This document shows, one piece after another, positions 1-7,831 of a stretch of 64,000 nt of DNA. Location of the stretch: assembly GCF_036227205.1 (NCBI RefSeq), contig NZ_CP109442.1, positions 7,688,001 to 7,752,000 of the forward strand, in the 5' to 3' direction. The DNA is from Amycolatopsis sp. NBC_01480. GTDB taxonomy: Bacteria > Actinomycetota > Actinomycetes > Mycobacteriales > Pseudonocardiaceae. Positions within the stretch are counted from its first letter, which is position 1, and each line of letters begins with the position of its first letter. A program made the translations under genes and the position numbers. The notes beneath the pieces were generated by a model. It saw only the letters and a list, made by a program, of their open reading frames with translations. It made no database searches and had not been told where the DNA came from.

Positions 1-2
1 TC

Positions 3-650
3 TACCCGGCCGGCGGCATCGACGGGTATCCGCGGGAGCAGTTCCTCGCCGACCTGGTGGACGGGGCGGAGGCCGACATCCGCCGCAGCCTCGACGCCGG
101 GGCGGACAGCGTCCAGATCGACTTCACCGAGGGGCGGCTCTCGCTCAAGCTCGACCCCTCCGGCGGGCTGCTGCGGCAGTTCGTCGACCTCAACAACGCC
201 GTCCTCGACCGGTTCACCGCCGAGGACCGCGCGAAGATCGGCGTGCACACGTGCCCGGGGGGCGACCAGGACTCGGTGCACAGCGCCGACGTCGACTACG
301 CGGACCTGCTGCCGGCACTGTTCGAGCTCACCGCGGGGAAGTTCTTCGTCCAGCTCGCCAGCGAACCCGAGCCGGAGCGGGTGCTGCGGATCATCGCCGC
401 GCACCTGAAGGCGGACCAGCGGGTCTTCGTCGGCGTCATCGACCCGATCGACCCGCGCGTGGAGACGCCCGAGGAGGTGCGCGACCGGGTCCTGACCGCG
501 GCGAAGCACCTGCCCGCCGACCGGCTCGGCACCTGCGACGACTGTGGATACTCGCCGTTCGCCGACGACACGTCCACCTCGCGAGACCTCGCGTTCGCCA
601 AGATCGCGGCGCGGGTCGAGGGCACGCGGCTGGCGGCGGATCAGCTCTGA
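3..650 (+). CDS. MetE-like methyltransferase, C-terminal part (5' end outside window)
   Basis: The reading frame is open from base 3, so the gene starts upstream of the window; about 215 residues are visible. The sequence has the TIM-barrel pattern of the C-terminal catalytic half of cobalamin-independent methionine synthase. Two Cys-containing stretches, GVHTCPGGD and GTCDDCGYSPF, sit where MetE places its zinc ligands. Known members transfer a methyl group from methyltetrahydrofolate to homocysteine or another thiol. The acceptor here is unknown. The gene points toward the YcaO gene but is separated from it by about 280 bases, so it may belong to the neighbouring locus or be housekeeping. 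The family call is fairly firm; the exact substrate is not. Confidence 0.75.
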   Translation, partial: YPAGGIDGYPREQFLADLVDGAEADIRRSLDAGADSVQIDFTEGRLSLKLDPSGGLLRQFVDLNNAVLDRFTAEDRAKIGVHTCPGGDQDSVHSADVDYADLLPALFELTAGKFFVQLASEPEPERVLRIIAAHLKADQRVFVGVIDPIDPRVETPEEVRDRVLTAAKHLPADRLGTCDDCGYSPFADDTSTSRDLAFAKIAARVEGTRLAADQL

Positions 651-780
651 CGGGATCGCTCCGCCACCTCGGACGCTGCCCGCCCCGGCGGCTCGCGCGG
701 TGGCGGGCGGCGGTCGGACGAGACCGGCGACGCGCCTGCGCTCTCCGGCGCGCCCGGTCGGCCCCTTTCGCGCCACGACC

Positions 781-836
781 GTGAAATTCGCATGGTTCGT
801 GCGTGTGCGCGGCACTGGCACCTGTGATTCCGCGGG
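781..836. promoter_or_regulatory. Possible operator repeats upstream of the YcaO operon
   Basis: GTGAAATTCGCAT (781-793) and GTGTGCGCGGCAC (803-815) lie 22 bases apart, with a weaker copy near 824. They match the 13-mer GTGCGTTCCGCAC seen near 11663 at about 9-10 of 13 positions. I aligned them by eye; in GC-rich DNA such matches can arise by chance. They are reported because the same spacing recurs at two other promoters in the window. Confidence 0.35.
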
Positions 837-881
837 GAGCAGGATCGAAGGCTCGTCCGGTTTCCGAGGGCAGGAGAGCGC

Positions 882-935
882 ATGCGCAAGACTGAGGCGG
901 AAGTCCCCGGCGGGCACCGGGCGGTGCGCGCATGA
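882..935 (+). CDS. Possible 17-residue leader ORF coupled to the YcaO gene
   Basis: An ATG at 882 follows a good Shine-Dalgarno sequence (GGCAGGAG, about 5 bases upstream) and opens a 17-codon frame, MRKTEAEVPGGHRAVRA. Its stop overlaps the ATG of the YcaO gene as ATGA. The YcaO start itself has no obvious ribosome site, so this mini-ORF may serve to couple translation. It contains no Cys or Ser core, so it is not a convincing precursor peptide. It could also be only the true ribosome entry site of a longer transcript leader. Confidence 0.35.
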   Translation: MRKTEAEVPGGHRAVRA

Positions 936-3181
936 CTCCCGGACCGCCGGGGCGCGCGCTGGGCTTCCGGCGCCACCTGCGTGCCGAGGTGAAGGCGGGC
1001 CGGGGCGCGTACCTGTTCTCCGAACGAGGGGTCATCGCCCTGCGCGGCTCGCACGTCGAGTCGCTGGCGGCGGTGCTCGACGGCTCGCGCGAGCTGGCGG
1101 ACCTGGTGCGCGAGCGGCCGGGAGGGATGCCGCCCGGGCAGCTCGCGGCGGTGCTCGCGCAGCTGGTCGACGCCGGTCTCGTGGCGATCCGGGAACAGGG
1201 GGAGCGCGAGGTGGACGAGCAGGCGCTGGCCTACTGGGACGCCTGCGGCATCGACGGCGAGGCGGTGGCCGAACGGGGCCGGACCGCGGCCGTGCGGCTG
1301 CTGGTGGTGGGGGACGAGGTCGACGCGGAACCCGTCGAGCGGGCGCTCGCGGACGCCCGGCTGGGGCTGGCCGGCGCGGCCGCGGACCTTTCCGTCGTCC
1401 TGTGCGCCGACTACCTCGACCCACGGCTGGCCGAGATCGACGCCGAGCACCGCCGCGACCGGCGGCCGTGGCTGCTCGCCCGGCCGTTCGGCGCGCAGGT
1501 GTGGATCGGCCCGGTGTTCCGGCCGGACGGTGCCTGCTGGCATTGCCTGGCGCACCGGCTGTGGGGTCACCGGCACGCGGAGGCGTGCGTGCAGGAGCTG
1601 CTCGGCCACTCGGGCCCGGCCCGGCGTCCGGTGTCCGCGCTGCCGCCGCTGACCTCGGCCGCCGCGCACCTGATCAGCCTCGAGGTGTGCAAGTGGCTGG
1701 CCGGGTACCGGTACCGCGGCCAGCAGTCCGTGTGGACCCTCGACACCCTGGACCTGCACGGCAGGTTGCACGAGTTGCGCCGCCGCCCGCAATGCGCGGC
1801 GTGTGGCGACAGCGGGCTGGTGGCCGCGCTGGCCGACCGGCCGGTCGTGCTCTCCCCGGCCCCGAAGGCTGCTTCCGGCGGCGGCGGGCACCGCACCGCG
1901 ACCCCGGCCGAGGTGCTCGCGGGCCACCGCCACCTGGTCAGCCCCGTCACCGGCATCATCAAGGCGATCGAGCCCGATCCGGCGGCGCCCCCGTTCGTCA
2001 ACGCGTTCCGCTCCGGCTTCAACGTCGCCCACGGGATCACCGGGATGGAGGCGTTCAAGGCGGGCATGCGCTACGAGAACGGCGGGAAGGGCACGACACC
2101 GCTCGACGCGGAGGTCGGCGCGCTGTGCGAAGGGGTCGAGCGCTTCTCCGGCAACTACCAGGGCGACGAACGCCGGGTCCGCGCGTCGTACGCCGAGCTC
2201 GGCGCGGAGGCCGTGCACCCCAACGAGTGCATGCTCTTCGCCGATCGCCAGTATGCCGAGCGGGCCGGCTGGAACCGCCGGCACGCCGCCTTCCAGCAAG
2301 TCTGCGATCCGTTCGACGTGCTGGCCGAGCTCGACTGGACTCCACTGTGGACGTTGAGCGGGGAGAAGCGCCACCTGCCGACCGGGCTGCTGTACTTCGG
2401 CGCGCCGGCGGAGGGCGGACCGGTCGTGTGCGCGGACTCCAACGGCAACGCCGCGGGCAGCAGCAGGGAGGACGCGATCCTGCAGGCGACACTGGAGCTG
2501 ATCGAGCGCGACGCGGTGGCGCTGTGGTGGTACAACCGCACGCCGCTGCCGGGGGTGGACGTGCTGTCGCTCGAGGACCCGTGGCTCGTGGAGCTGCTCG
2601 GCCAGTACGCGAGCATCGGCCGCGAGCTGTGGCTGCTCGACCTGACCTCGGACTTCGGCATTCCCGTGATGGCCGCGCTTTCGCGCCGCGTCGACGGTCC
2701 GCCCGAGCACATCGTGTTCGGTTTCGGCGCCCACTTCGATCCGCGGATCGCCGCGCGGCGCGCGGCCACGGAGCTGAACCAGCTGCTGCCGATGGTGCTC
2801 GAATGCGGCCACGAGCTCGACGACCCGGATGCCCGCCGCTGGCTGGAGCACGCGACCGTCGCCAATCAGCCGTACCTGCGGCCGCGGCCGGGCGTGCGCG
2901 CCAGTGTGGCCGCCGACTTCGGGTACGTCCACCGCGCCGACATCCGCGACGACATCACCGCACTGCGGAAGATGCTGGGCGCTCAGGGACTGGAGATGCT
3001 CGTGCTGGACCAGACCCGGCCGGACATCGGGCTGCCGGTGGTCAAGGTGGTGGTCCCGGGGCTGCGGCCGTTCTGGGCGCGGTTCGCCCCGGGGCGCCTG
3101 TTCACCGTGCCGGTGCGCCTGGGCCGGTTGGCCGGACCGACACCCTACGACCAGCTGAACCCGTTTCCGATGTTCCTTTGA
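932..3181 (+). CDS. Fused leader-peptide-binding / YcaO azoline cyclodehydratase
   Basis: The 749-residue protein joins two modules. The first ~300 residues resemble the ocin-ThiF-like (E1-like) leader-binding domain of azole-peptide synthetases, with CxxC pairs near residues 201-204 (GACWHC) and 288-291 (CAACGD) that probably bind zinc. The rest is a YcaO domain with the ATP-site stretch QATLELIERDAV around residue 520. YcaO enzymes use ATP to cyclise Cys/Ser/Thr of a ribosomal peptide into azolines, with the N-terminal module holding the leader. The C-terminus reads NPFPMFL instead of the usual PxPxP tail, which is a small oddity. The SagB dehydrogenase follows after 28 bases, and a candidate substrate peptide lies at 6504-6692. 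Family assignment is firm; the peptide substrate is inferred. Confidence 0.9.
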   Translation: MTPGPPGRALGFRRHLRAEVKAGRGAYLFSERGVIALRGSHVESLAAVLDGSRELADLVRERPGGMPPGQLAAVLAQLVDAGLVAIREQGEREVDEQALAYWDACGIDGEAVAERGRTAAVRLLVVGDEVDAEPVERALADARLGLAGAAADLSVVLCADYLDPRLAEIDAEHRRDRRPWLLARPFGAQVWIGPVFRPDGACWHCLAHRLWGHRHAEACVQELLGHSGPARRPVSALPPLTSAAAHLISLEVCKWLAGYRYRGQQSVWTLDTLDLHGRLHELRRRPQCAACGDSGLVAALADRPVVLSPAPKAASGGGGHRTATPAEVLAGHRHLVSPVTGIIKAIEPDPAAPPFVNAFRSGFNVAHGITGMEAFKAGMRYENGGKGTTPLDAEVGALCEGVERFSGNYQGDERRVRASYAELGAEAVHPNECMLFADRQYAERAGWNRRHAAFQQVCDPFDVLAELDWTPLWTLSGEKRHLPTGLLYFGAPAEGGPVVCADSNGNAAGSSREDAILQATLELIERDAVALWWYNRTPLPGVDVLSLEDPWLVELLGQYASIGRELWLLDLTSDFGIPVMAALSRRVDGPPEHIVFGFGAHFDPRIAARRAATELNQLLPMVLECGHELDDPDARRWLEHATVANQPYLRPRPGVRASVAADFGYVHRADIRDDITALRKMLGAQGLEMLVLDQTRPDIGLPVVKVVVPGLRPFWARFAPGRLFTVPVRLGRLAGPTPYDQLNPFPMFL

Positions 3182-3209
3182 GGGGACGAACCGTACTGGA
3201 GCGAGTCAG

Positions 3210-4640
3210 GTGAAGGCGCAGAACCCGGACGGCTCGGCCGAGACGGTGCGGCTGTGGTCCCTCACCGAGGAGACTGCCGTCGAGACCGGCGACGACGACT
3301 CACTCGTGATCGTCACGTGGTGGCGGGAGCACGACCTGCACCACGTGCCCGGCGCCGTCCGCGACTCGCTCCACCGGATGGCGCTGGGACCGGTCTCGAT
3401 GGCGAACCTGGCCGCCGCCGCGGGCAGCGGCCCGCCGGGACTGGACGAGGTGCTCGACCGGCTGACCGGCGCGGTGGTGCACTCGCTCGCGCTCACCGAC
3501 GGCCGCGGCCCGATCGTCTCGGCGGTCCCGGCCCGGCAGGCCCCGCGGTTCCGGGTCGCGGAGCTGGGCATGGACCGGCCCGTCAAGCTTTCGCGCTTCG
3601 CGGCGTTCCGCTCGGCGGACGGCACCCTGGTGCTCGAGTCGCCGCTGGCGGGCTACCGGGTGCTCCTGACGGACGTCTCCTCGGTCCGGGTCGCGACCGC
3701 GCTCGCCGCGGCCACCACGCCCCGCGGGGTGGCGGCGGCGACCGGCGTGCCACCACACATCACCGCGGACGTCCTGGCCTACCTGGTCGCCGCCGGCGTG
3801 GTCCTCGTGGCCGACGCGGAGGCGGAGTTCGCCGAGGACCATGACCCCGAACTGGCGGCCTGGTGCCACGACGACCTGATGTTCCACACGCGCAGCCGGA
3901 CCTGGCAGCGGACCGGGGAGCCGCCCGCCACCGGTCGTGACCCGGCCAGTGGCGGGCCGCCGATCGTCAAGCGCGGGTCCGGCGGCCCGGTCGTGCCGCT
4001 GGCCCGCCCCGACGTCGCGGAGCTGACCGCGGGCGGCCCGGCGCTGGCCGCGCTGCAGGAGGCCGATCACCACTGCCCGGCGTTCTCCGGGCGCACCCTC
4101 ACCGGCGAGCAGATCGGGGAGTTCCTGTTCCGCAGCGCCCGGGTCCGGTCAGTCGGCCCCGGGCACCTGCCGGGGGGACTGAGCCACGAAGCGTCGCAAC
4201 GGCCGTACTTCAGCGTGGCCGGCCTCTACGAGCTGGAGATCTACCTGACGGTCAACCGCTGTTCCGGCCTGGTCCGGGGGATCCACCACTACGACCCGCT
4301 GGACCATGCGCTGACGCTCGTCAACGACGACGAGGAGGACGTGGCGCAGATGCTCGACATGGCGATGATCGCGGGCGGCGGCCGGCACAGGCCGTCGGCG
4401 CTGCTGAACGTGACCGCCCGGGTGGCCCGCACGGGGTGGGTGCTCGGCTCCGCCGCTTACGCGACCACGTTGATGCACGTCGGCGCGCTGCAGCAGACCC
4501 TGTACCTCAACGCCAGGGCCATGGGCCTCGACGCGCACGCGCTGCCCGTGGACGCCGCCGACCGGGTGGACCGCGCGCTGAAGCTGGAGTGGCCCGCCGA
4601 GGTCGGGGTCGGCGAGTGCGCGCTCGATTTCCCGGACTAG
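3210..4640 (+). CDS. SagB-type FMN azoline dehydrogenase
   Basis: This 476-residue protein, starting at a GTG 28 bases after the YcaO gene, matches the SagB/ThcOx family of nitroreductase-fold enzymes that oxidise azolines to azoles using FMN. The C-terminal half carries the family signatures: an SVAGLYELEIYL stretch near residue 335 (the SxGxLYPLE region) and the HVGALQQTLYLNARAMGL helix near residue 425. The N-terminal ~250 residues are more divergent and may contact the leader or the cyclodehydratase. With the YcaO protein it gives the two enzymes needed for a thiazole/oxazole peptide. A hairpin at 4650-4691 closes the transcript, so this is a two-gene operon. No protease or dedicated exporter is adjacent. 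Confidence 0.88.
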   Translation: MKAQNPDGSAETVRLWSLTEETAVETGDDDSLVIVTWWREHDLHHVPGAVRDSLHRMALGPVSMANLAAAAGSGPPGLDEVLDRLTGAVVHSLALTDGRGPIVSAVPARQAPRFRVAELGMDRPVKLSRFAAFRSADGTLVLESPLAGYRVLLTDVSSVRVATALAAATTPRGVAAATGVPPHITADVLAYLVAAGVVLVADAEAEFAEDHDPELAAWCHDDLMFHTRSRTWQRTGEPPATGRDPASGGPPIVKRGSGGPVVPLARPDVAELTAGGPALAALQEADHHCPAFSGRTLTGEQIGEFLFRSARVRSVGPGHLPGGLSHEASQRPYFSVAGLYELEIYLTVNRCSGLVRGIHHYDPLDHALTLVNDDEEDVAQMLDMAMIAGGGRHRPSALLNVTARVARTGWVLGSAAYATTLMHVGALQQTLYLNARAMGLDAHALPVDAADRVDRALKLEWPAEVGVGECALDFPD

Positions 4641-4649
4641 CCCGCCGCG

Positions 4650-4691
4650 CCCGGCCGGGAGTGTCCTTTTCGGACTCTTCAGCCGGCCGGG
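4650..4691. terminator. Bidirectional terminator between SagB and response-regulator genes
   Basis: CCCGGCCGG (4650-4658) is complementary to CCGGCCGGG (4683-4691), and the interval can also pair through GTCC/GGAC around a TTTTC loop. It lies between two convergent genes that end at 4640 and 4696, as expected of a shared terminator. Confidence 0.6.
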
Positions 4692-4695
4692 CCGG

Positions 4696-5301
4696 TCACA
4701 GCCATTCCGCGTCCGAGGCGATCCGGATGGCGTGCACCCGGTTGGTGGCGTTGAGTTTCGTGACGACGGCGGCGAGGTAGTTGCGCACGGTGCCCGCGGA
4801 CAGGAACAGCTCCGCCGCGATGTCGGAGACGTTGCGCCCGCCGGCGGCCAGCGAGAGGATCTCGATCTCGCGCGGGGTGAGCGGGCAGTCGTCGGTTTCC
4901 CAGGCGGCCAGCGCGAGTTCGCTGTCGATGTAGCGCCTGCCCACCGAAACGGAGCGGACGGCGTCGGCGAGCTTGCCCGCCGGCGCGTCCTTCAGCAGGA
5001 ACCCTCCGACCTTGGCGTCGAGCGCGCGGCGGACGGTGCCGGGCCGGCCCAGGGAGGTCAGGATCAGCGTGCGGCACGAAGGGAGGTGCTCGTGGATCTC
5101 CTTCGCGGCGGTCAGGCCGTCCATGCCCGGCAGGTCGATGTCGATGACCGCGACGTCGGGGCGGGCCGATCGGGCCGCGGGCAGGATCCGGTCGCCCGCC
5201 GCGACTTCCGCCACGACTTCGATGTCCGCCTCGAGGTTCAGCAAAGCGACGAGCGCACCGCGGACCATGTGCATGTCCTCGGCCAGAAGTACCTTGATCA
5301 C
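4696..5301 (-). CDS. NarL/FixJ-type response regulator
   Basis: The 201-residue protein has a receiver domain (residues ~1-120, phosphoacceptor in VIDIDLPGMDG) and a LuxR/NarL-type helix-turn-helix (LTPREIEILSLAAGG...LSAGTVRNYL). It is a paralogue of the regulator at 6974-7579: the first residues MIKVL.AEDMH.VRGALVALL and the C-terminal NRV.AIRIA are shared. Such proteins are phosphorylated by HisKA_3 kinases like the one at 7803-10148. It lies 71 bases downstream of an AraC-type gene on the same strand and is probably cotranscribed with it. The likely role is sensing-dependent control of the azole-peptide genes; the signal is unknown. Confidence 0.88.
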   Translation of the reverse strand: MIKVLLAEDMHMVRGALVALLNLEADIEVVAEVAAGDRILPAARSARPDVAVIDIDLPGMDGLTAAKEIHEHLPSCRTLILTSLGRPGTVRRALDAKVGGFLLKDAPAGKLADAVRSVSVGRRYIDSELALAAWETDDCPLTPREIEILSLAAGGRNVSDIAAELFLSAGTVRNYLAAVVTKLNATNRVHAIRIASDAEWL

Positions 5302-5372
5302 GTACTCACTCCGGTCCCCCAGTGTGCGGTTTCCGTCCCGATCCTAGCCTCCCGGCCGGGGCCCGGAGCGGC

Positions 5373-6119
5373 TCAGACCGCGGCCCGCCGGCGCACCGGC
5401 ACCGCGCGGAGGTCCGGCAGGGCCAGCAATCGCGGCGGGTCGAGCCGGCGCCGCGGGTGCACCTGGACGTCGCCGATGCTCGCGGTGATGCCGGGGCCCG
5501 CGGTGAGCGGGCCGCCGATTCCGGTGTGGGCACAGGGATCCTGCTCGTGCGGCCCGGTCCCGAAGGTGTGCACGATGACGTGCCAGCGTCCCGTGGGGAC
5601 GTTCGGCAGCGAGTAGGGGCCCGGTGCGGGCAGGATCAGGGAGCGGACCGGCAGGCCTTCGAGGATCCGGGTGGGGAACAACCCGACGAAGGCGGGCCCG
5701 AACTCGACTCCGGGCGGGCAGTTCAGCTGTCCCCGCACGGTCGTGCCGGGGCCGGTCCGCGCCGGCCGCCCGGGAACGCGCCGCGGCCGCCCGCCGAGGC
5801 TGCGGTAGTGCGCCGGGGAGAACCCGACGCTGCCCCGGAAGCGGGTGCTGAACGTGCCCACGCTGTTGTAGCCGACCTGGTGGCTGATGTCGGCCACGGA
5901 GATCGGCGTGGTTACCAGCAGCCGCTTGGCCTCGGCCAGGCGGAGCGCGGCCAGGAACCGGCCCGGGGAAAGGCCGGTCGCCCGCTGGAAGACGCGGGTG
6001 AAGTGGAACTTGCTGAACATCGCCGAGCGGGCCAGGTCGTCGATGGTCAGGTGCTCACCGAGGTTTTCCTGCATGGCGACGATGGCCCGCGTGACCGCGT
6101 GCCGGATGCTCTCCTCCAT
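5373..6119 (-). CDS. AraC-family regulator with N-terminal HTH (paralogue 1)
   Basis: The 248-residue protein starts at the ATG at 6119, preceded by AGGAAGGGG. Unlike most AraC regulators, the two helix-turn-helix units come first (residues ~5-105, with MFSKFHFTRVFQRATGLSPGRF and VGYNSVGTFSTRFR). They are followed by a C-terminal domain of unknown ligand. The same layout and the same motifs occur in the regulator at 11837-12739, so the two are paralogues, one beside the azole-peptide genes and one beside the enediyne core. It is divergent from the peptide gene at 6504 and shares a 384-base promoter region that contains spaced repeats. Activation of that promoter is inferred from position. Confidence 0.85.
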   Translation of the reverse strand: MEESIRHAVTRAIVAMQENLGEHLTIDDLARSAMFSKFHFTRVFQRATGLSPGRFLAALRLAEAKRLLVTTPISVADISHQVGYNSVGTFSTRFRGSVGFSPAHYRSLGGRPRRVPGRPARTGPGTTVRGQLNCPPGVEFGPAFVGLFPTRILEGLPVRSLILPAPGPYSLPNVPTGRWHVIVHTFGTGPHEQDPCAHTGIGGPLTAGPGITASIGDVQVHPRRRLDPPRLLALPDLRAVPVRRRAAV

Positions 6120-6503
6120 GGTCGGCCCCTTCCTGCGCCGAACGGGCGGATCCCGTCGCGAAAACCGTAGAAGCCCCAAGGGCTACCTCTTAAGTGCTCA
6201 GAGCACGAACAGGCGTGGTTTTCGCAGCCGGCGGAAGTGCGTTTCGCATGTCGCCGGGCCGGCCCGTTCCCGCGGGAGCGCCGGGCCGGGCCGGGGGGTG
6301 ATCATCCGGAAAGCGCGGTGCCGAACCGCGGCGGCGACCGAAGCAGGCGGGCATTTCCTGCACCGAACGCACCAGTGCGCACCGCTGGTCGGCCTATGGG
6401 GAAATCAGCAGTACCCGATGAGCTGGGCACTGGCTCCGGATGAGTGCCGCGGTGGACGATGGCGGAAAGTGAACCGAACTGATTCGCCACTGGGAGAATT
6501 CGA
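6120..6503. promoter_or_regulatory. Divergent promoter region with ~22-bp-spaced repeats
   Basis: This 384-base stretch separates the AraC gene from the peptide gene and holds no convincing ORF. It contains GTGCTCAGAGCAC (6194-6206), GTGGTTTTCGCAG (6215-6227) and GTGCGTTTCGCAT (6237-6249), with start-to-start distances of 21 and 22 bases. The last matches GTGCGTTCCGCAC near 11663 at 11 of 13 positions. Repeats on one helix face at two-turn spacing are typical of activators such as SARP or AraC proteins. No clear -10/-35 pair was recognised. The first repeat is also a perfect palindrome. Confidence 0.5.
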
Positions 6504-6692
6504 ATGAGCATGAAAATTTCGGAAAAAGCCGCGGTGCTCTTTGCCGGCGTGGGTGTCGACCTGATTGACGCGGAGGTGCCGGTCGACCTCGTCATCGACC
6601 GCTTCGACCAGTGGGGCAACGACCGCCACGTCGGCAGGGGGCTTTCCTGCATTTGCGGCGCGGCCCCCGCCCGGGACCACCACTCGGCCTGA
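6504..6692 (+). CDS. Candidate azole-containing RiPP precursor peptide
   Basis: A 62-codon gene starts at an ATG with GGGAG seven bases upstream. The first ~45 residues are acidic and amphipathic (…VPVDLVIDRFDQWGND…), as leader peptides are. They are followed by a GR dipeptide and a short tail, GLSCICGAAPARDHHSA, with Ser-Cys-Ile-Cys as the only plausible residues for azole formation. Support for it being real: good ribosome site, two strong terminators directly downstream, lower GC than its neighbours, and location in a locus with YcaO and SagB but no other candidate substrate. I do not recognise a family for the sequence. Export and leader removal would need proteins elsewhere. Alternatively it could be a small regulator. 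Confidence 0.6.
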   Translation: MSMKISEKAAVLFAGVGVDLIDAEVPVDLVIDRFDQWGNDRHVGRGLSCICGAAPARDHHSA

Positions 6693-6740
6693 GTCCGGGC
6701 TTCGGCCCGTTGGCGTGAGCGGCGCGCCGAGCCGGTATGT

Positions 6741-6778
6741 CGAAGGCTGTTCCGGGCAGTGGCCCGGAACAGCCTTCG
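6741..6778 (+). terminator. Strong hairpin after the precursor peptide gene
   Basis: A perfect 17-bp stem (6741-6757 with 6762-6778) closes on the four-base loop AGTG. It begins 48 bases after the peptide stop codon. The long perfect stem suggests a stable 3' end for an abundant short transcript. Confidence 0.85.
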
Positions 6779-6821
6779 TCGTATGGACTGCGTTTCCGGC
6801 TCATCGAAATGACACAAAGTA

Positions 6822-6850
6822 GCCGGACGGCTCCGCATCCGGCATTTTTT
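6822..6850 (+). terminator. Intrinsic terminator with T-tract
   Basis: GCCGGA (6822-6827) pairs with TCCGGC (6838-6843) and is followed by ATTTTTT, a T-run that is rare in this GC-rich DNA. It is the second of two terminators in tandem behind the peptide gene and insulates the regulator gene at 6974. Confidence 0.7.
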
Positions 6851-6973
6851 CTCCACATCGGCCCGCTTATCCGCCGGCCGTCGGTCAGGTGCCCCGAATG
6901 GGGCAATGCCGTGGCTCCCCGGGGTGTTTAACTGAAGGTCGGGGGCTGGTGCAGATGTGAGGGGGCACACCTC

Positions 6974-7579
6974 GTGATCAAGGTGCTGATTGCCGAGGAC
7001 ATGCACATCGTTCGCGGCGCTCTGGTTGCGCTGCTGCGGCTCGAACCCGATATCGACGTCGTCGGCGAAGTGGCCACCGGTGACGAAATCGTCCCGGCGG
7101 TGCGGGCGCTGGGCGCCGAGGTCGCGGTCATCGACATCGACCTGCCCGGAAAGGATGGCCTGACGGCCGCCGGTGAGCTGCACACCGAGGTGCCGGGCTG
7201 CCGGACCCTGATCCTGACCAGCCTGGGCCGGCCCGGCACGCTTCGCCGGGCGCTGGCGGCCAAGGTGAGCGGGTTCCTGCTGAAGGACGCCCCGCCGAAC
7301 AAGCTGGCCAGCGCCGTGCGCGGGGTGGTCGCCGGGCGCCGGATAGTCGACGGCGAGCTCGCGCTGGCCGCATGGGACATCGAGGAGTGCCCGCTGACGG
7401 CGCGGGAGCTCGAGGTGCTGCGGCTCACCGCGGAGGGCAGCAGCACGGTCGAGGTCGCGGCTCGGCTGTACCTCTCGGCGGGCACGGTCCGCAACTACCT
7501 CACGAACACCGTCACGAAGCTCAACGCCCGCAACCGGGTCGACGCGATCCGCATCGCGAAGGAGACCGGCTGGCTCTGA
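6974..7579 (+). CDS. NarL/FixJ-type response regulator (paralogue 2)
   Basis: The 201-residue protein starts at a GTG (GAGGGGG about ten bases upstream). It has a receiver domain with the phosphoacceptor in VIDIDLPGKDG and a C-terminal LuxR-type HTH (LTARELEVLRLTAEG...LSAGTVRNYL). It is a close paralogue of 4696-5301 at the same length. It converges on the double histidine kinase gene, which is its most likely partner. The last 15 codons are included in a duplicated segment, so a second copy of its C-terminal end lies in the intergenic space. It is probably the output of the two-component system controlling this locus. Confidence 0.88.
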   Translation: MIKVLIAEDMHIVRGALVALLRLEPDIDVVGEVATGDEIVPAVRALGAEVAVIDIDLPGKDGLTAAGELHTEVPGCRTLILTSLGRPGTLRRALAAKVSGFLLKDAPPNKLASAVRGVVAGRRIVDGELALAAWDIEECPLTARELEVLRLTAEGSSTVEVAARLYLSAGTVRNYLTNTVTKLNARNRVDAIRIAKETGWL

Positions 7580-7831
7580 TCGCGGGCCGGTCGCGGTTCC
7601 GGGGATCCGGGGCCCGCGCGGGGGAGCGGCTCAGACCGGGACTTCCGCGCGCAGGCGGAGATCGGCTGGCTGTGATCGGGGGCTGGCCGGGGTTTGGAGG
7701 GCGGCTCGGGTCGACGCGATCCGCATCGCGAAGGAGACCGGCTGGCTCTGATCGCGGGCCGGTCGCGGTTCCGGGGATCCGGGGCCCGCGCGGGGGAGCA
7801 GCTCAGACCGGGACTTCCGCGCGCAGGCGGA
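7535..7831. repeat. Tandem duplication of the regulator/kinase gene junction
   Basis: Bases 7535-7659 are repeated at 7707-7831, 125 bases with one visible mismatch (G at 7628, A at 7800) at an offset of 172. The unit carries the last codons of the response regulator and the last ~10 codons of the convergent kinase, so each gene end exists twice. Both genes keep an intact end. The near-identity indicates a recent event. Confidence 0.95.

Noticed and set aside
882-935. The 17-residue ORF as the RiPP precursor
   Set aside because: It has no Cys or Ser and only one Thr, so no useful substrate for azole formation; the peptide at 6504 is a better candidate.
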